Source of the DNA: Chrysoperla carnea
Taxonomy: Eukaryota; Arthropoda; Insecta; Neuroptera; Chrysopidae
Reading direction: 5' to 3'
Length of the DNA stretch: 64,000 bases
NCBI RefSeq assembly: GCF_905475395.1
Contig: NC_058338.1
Coordinates: forward strand, 13,902,935-13,966,934
Shown here: positions 61,459-64,000 of the stretch, piece after piece
How the letters are laid out: each line of letters starts with the position of its first letter
How positions within the stretch are numbered: position 1 is the first letter of the stretch
The notes under the pieces: model-generated
Database searches by the model: none
Told to the model about the DNA's origin: nothing
The model's input: the letters and a program-made list of their open reading frames with translations, nothing else
Made by a program: the position numbers and the translations under genes

Positions 61459-61739
61459 TTTTCTTAAAAAAATTTGTCTCCGTTAATCTTCTCAGCACTA
61501 GACTCCAGGTACAAATGGCGTTGTTGAATTGCAAACAAGGTCGATCATTACTTGTGAACGGCGTCTATCGATTTTATTGCCCCCTAACTACAAGCGATGG
61601 AACTATCGTTCGTTTTCCGGTGTTTCAAAAGGAAGTACGATACTAGCGACACTTCAATTTTATATTATTTTATTAAATATAAATAAATTATTTATTATTG
61701 ATAATTATAAGTGTGTGTTAAAATTCTAAACAATTTTTT

Positions 61740-63430
61740 TAATAGTTTTCATTCATTTTTCATAGTTAATCTTTTTAAAATTTAGTTAATAAAAAAAAAA
61801 TTTTTTGATGTGACTGACTCAAGGTACTATGAAATTATAAACCAGTGGCGTACTAAATTAAAAAGGGTAATAAACATTTTTATTTCCCAAATTTTTTAGC
61901 TACATGTCTTCAACAATTTTCTTCAACAATTTCAATTCTTTTCACGATTTTCTACCAAAACCGCCTTTTATTGAAAATATCTAATTTATTGATGAAATAT
62001 GCAAAACTACTTCCTGGAACCGTAATATGCAAAACTACATCCTGGAATCGAGTATTTTATTGATAATATTAATAACTTATTTATTTATTATTATTCTAGT
62101 TTTTTTATTTATTATAAATCTCTTATTTAAAATAAAAAATAACTTAATCGTAATCAAATTATAAAGAGTCCATCTCTACGCTACTGATTTGAACTCTCGA
62201 AGAGGTAAAAGGAAAAAATGAGATGTAAAATAAATAATACTATCTTTGTTTTGTGGTTTGGAATCGATATTTTATTTTTCACTTTCTCTTGCGGTGTTGT
62301 ATATACTGCTTTTTTCTCTATAAAGAGGGCTTCATGACAAGGAAAATCTGAACTTCTCCTCGTCCAAAATACAACCCACTCCAGCTTTTGTAATTTACAT
62401 AGAAGTAATAACAGTTATTTATCAACTTGAAGATGCTATCCCAAAAGTGAAAATGGCGTCATCAATTTAGATCTATACAATATCAATTAATGTTTAATGA
62501 CATCATAATTTGGTACCATTTTAGATGGCATCAATAAACAAACAGAATCAATATTATAAACCATGACCCCTGACCCCATCGTACGGATGATGCTGGACTA
62601 GTCTTAAAACGCAAACAAATCATTTAATATGTACACTTTTTTCATAAGGGCTTAGCCACCACCCTTTGATATAAAATATATATGGGATAGTGGGATAAGT
62701 TAAATATAGAGACAATGGCTGCATTTATTTGAACTGCCAATTTATAGCTCAATATTATTAGGTTAGTTAGGTTAACCGGCATTCCATGTATCTTAACGAA
62801 AAAATACAGCGTTCAGTTTGGCTAAAAAAGCTTTCCATGTGTAGGCAACTTAAGTAGCACCTGTATAATCGATAAAGCCCGTAGCTTTCCTGCAAACCAT
62901 ATAGGTACTGTATTACTGACCTTATAAGAGAAAATTTTTGACCTTGAAAATTGCGTGATTACCATACTTTTAATTTAAGATATGAAGGAAATTGAGATTT
63001 CTTAACCGGACCGGCTCGGGGAGAGATGTTTATTCATGAAGACGAAAATTACAAGAACTGTATTTCTTGACATGTTACTTTCATTCCAAAATGAAAACCA
63101 AAAAGGCATACAAAACGCATCAAAGCATTCATTACCAGGTGCTTTCTGCTTAAAATGATAATCTGGACCTTTATATTAATTATGATTTATTTTAAGTTTT
63201 GAACAGCTATTTATTCCTTAAAAAATTTCCGTGTAATAAGAAATAATATTTCTTCGATAGTTTTCGCTATATATTCACTGAAACGTATTCCTGAATTGGG
63301 AATGCGATTCTAAAAACGAGAGATTTTCTATTTTTCTATTTTCAATTTTTAATAAAAAAACTCCCAAATTTTTCCAAATAATTTTTCATGTTTAGAAGTT
63401 TTGACTACTAAATTGATTTACTTTTTCTTT
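61740..63430. other. Intergenic region between the RNA-binding gene and MTG1
   Basis: No gene is recognised. A short direct repeat (atatgcaaaactac followed by tcctggaa) occurs at about 61,997 and 62,027. The 5' non-coding exon of MTG1 may lie here. Confidence 0.35.
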
Positions 63431-63434
63431 TCAG

Positions 63435-63882
63435 ATAAAAAATATGGCATCACAAATAAGCAATACCTTTCGTAAAGTGTTTCCAACTGTAAGTAAGGAA
63501 ACATTACAATGGTTTCCAGGTCATATGGGTAAAGGGCTTAAACAAATGCAAGAAAAGTTAAAATTAATTGATTGTGTGATTGAGGTTCATGATGCTAGAA
63601 TACCAATATCTGGACGAAACATGAATTTTAAAAATACATTAAGTGGAATAAAACCACACATTTTAGTTTTAAATAAACGGGACTTAATTGATAAAAAACT
63701 TGAGAATAAAATCAGTGATGTTTATCAACAACAGCATCAAATTCGTAATGTTGTTTTTACGAATTGTAAAAATCAAAAATGTACTGGTATACGAAAGATT
63801 ATACCGCTAGCTCAAGAATTAATTTCAAATAGTTATCGATTTAATCGAAGTGAGGATCGAGATTTTTGTATAATGATTATAG
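63435..63882 (+). CDS. MTG1: MTG1, mitochondrial ribosome-associated GTPase (first coding exon, partial)
   Basis: MTG1 is the mitochondrial relative of bacterial RbgA and acts in late assembly of the large mitoribosomal subunit at the inner membrane. The exon follows a strong acceptor (ttttcttttcag ending 63434). The ATG is at 63444 and the exon runs to a donor at 63883 (ATAG|gtattg), phase 1. It encodes 146 residues: WFPGHMGKGLKQM near residue 23 (the family signature), DCVIEVHDARIPISGRN near 43, then the GTPase motifs in permuted order, with G4 LNKRD near 76-80 and a G5-like TNCKN near 108. The P-loop should open the next exon, outside the window. The preceding acceptor means a 5' non-coding exon exists upstream. 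Confidence 0.93.
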
Positions 63883-64000
63883 GTATTGAAATTTATAATT
63901 CTCGATAAATTTTTCCTTAAATAAATCCAAATTTCTTCTTGGATTCATGTCAAGTGCCCTTCGAGTTCTAGACACGAATGCAATTTTTCATTTCAGTCAT

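Overview
This is a eukaryotic nuclear window from an insect. It is AT-rich, has spliced genes with GT-AG introns, and carries insect gene families: a TRPA channel of the pyrexia type, mitochondrial ribosomal protein S12 (technical knockout), COQ6 and MTG1. It is crowded with decayed retrotransposons, foldback elements, minisatellites and tRNA/5S-derived repeats. I cannot assign the order from the sequence alone.

Layout. 18-1979 (+): the last large exon of an unrecognised low-complexity protein. 2-5.4 kb: intergenic, with several small foldback elements and two tRNA-like sequences. 5.6-10.9 kb: a chain of distinct minisatellites with 27-31 bp units, interrupted by a T-rich tract. 11.8-13.9 kb: two more degenerate repeat families. 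16.1-16.4 kb (-): a small orphan reading frame. 20.2-20.95 kb: a retrotransposon tail, a foldback element and a perfect 62-bp palindrome.

21.4-38.8 kb (-): COQ6, nine exons reconstructed by joining exons in frame to a full-length 463-residue protein. Its third intron is 14.2 kb long. It contains, on the opposite strand, a complete four-exon TRPA/pyrexia-like cation channel gene (31.3-37.3 kb) plus many repeats, including a 5S rRNA-derived pseudogene, a ~300-bp tandem repeat and four of the five copies of one dispersed repeat family. About 1.1 kb upstream of COQ6, and divergent from it, lies the two-exon gene for mitochondrial ribosomal protein S12 (39.95-40.66 kb, +).

40.9-48.6 kb: intergenic, with retrotransposon remains, a widespread insect-type repeat and a hAT-like miniature element. 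48.7-61.5 kb (-): a gene for an RNA-binding protein with one RRM and long Gly/Arg/Asn-rich tails; six exons were found and the last one was not located. 63.4 kb to the end (+): the first coding exon of MTG1, a mitochondrial ribosome-assembly GTPase, cut by the window edge.

Three of the five recognisable genes (COQ6, mRpS12, MTG1) act in mitochondria: ubiquinone synthesis, mitochondrial translation and mitoribosome assembly. I see no prokaryote-type system, CRISPR array or clearly new biological system. The most notable structures are the nested gene, the minisatellite chain, and an intronic repeat that appears to supply part of a splice-acceptor tract.
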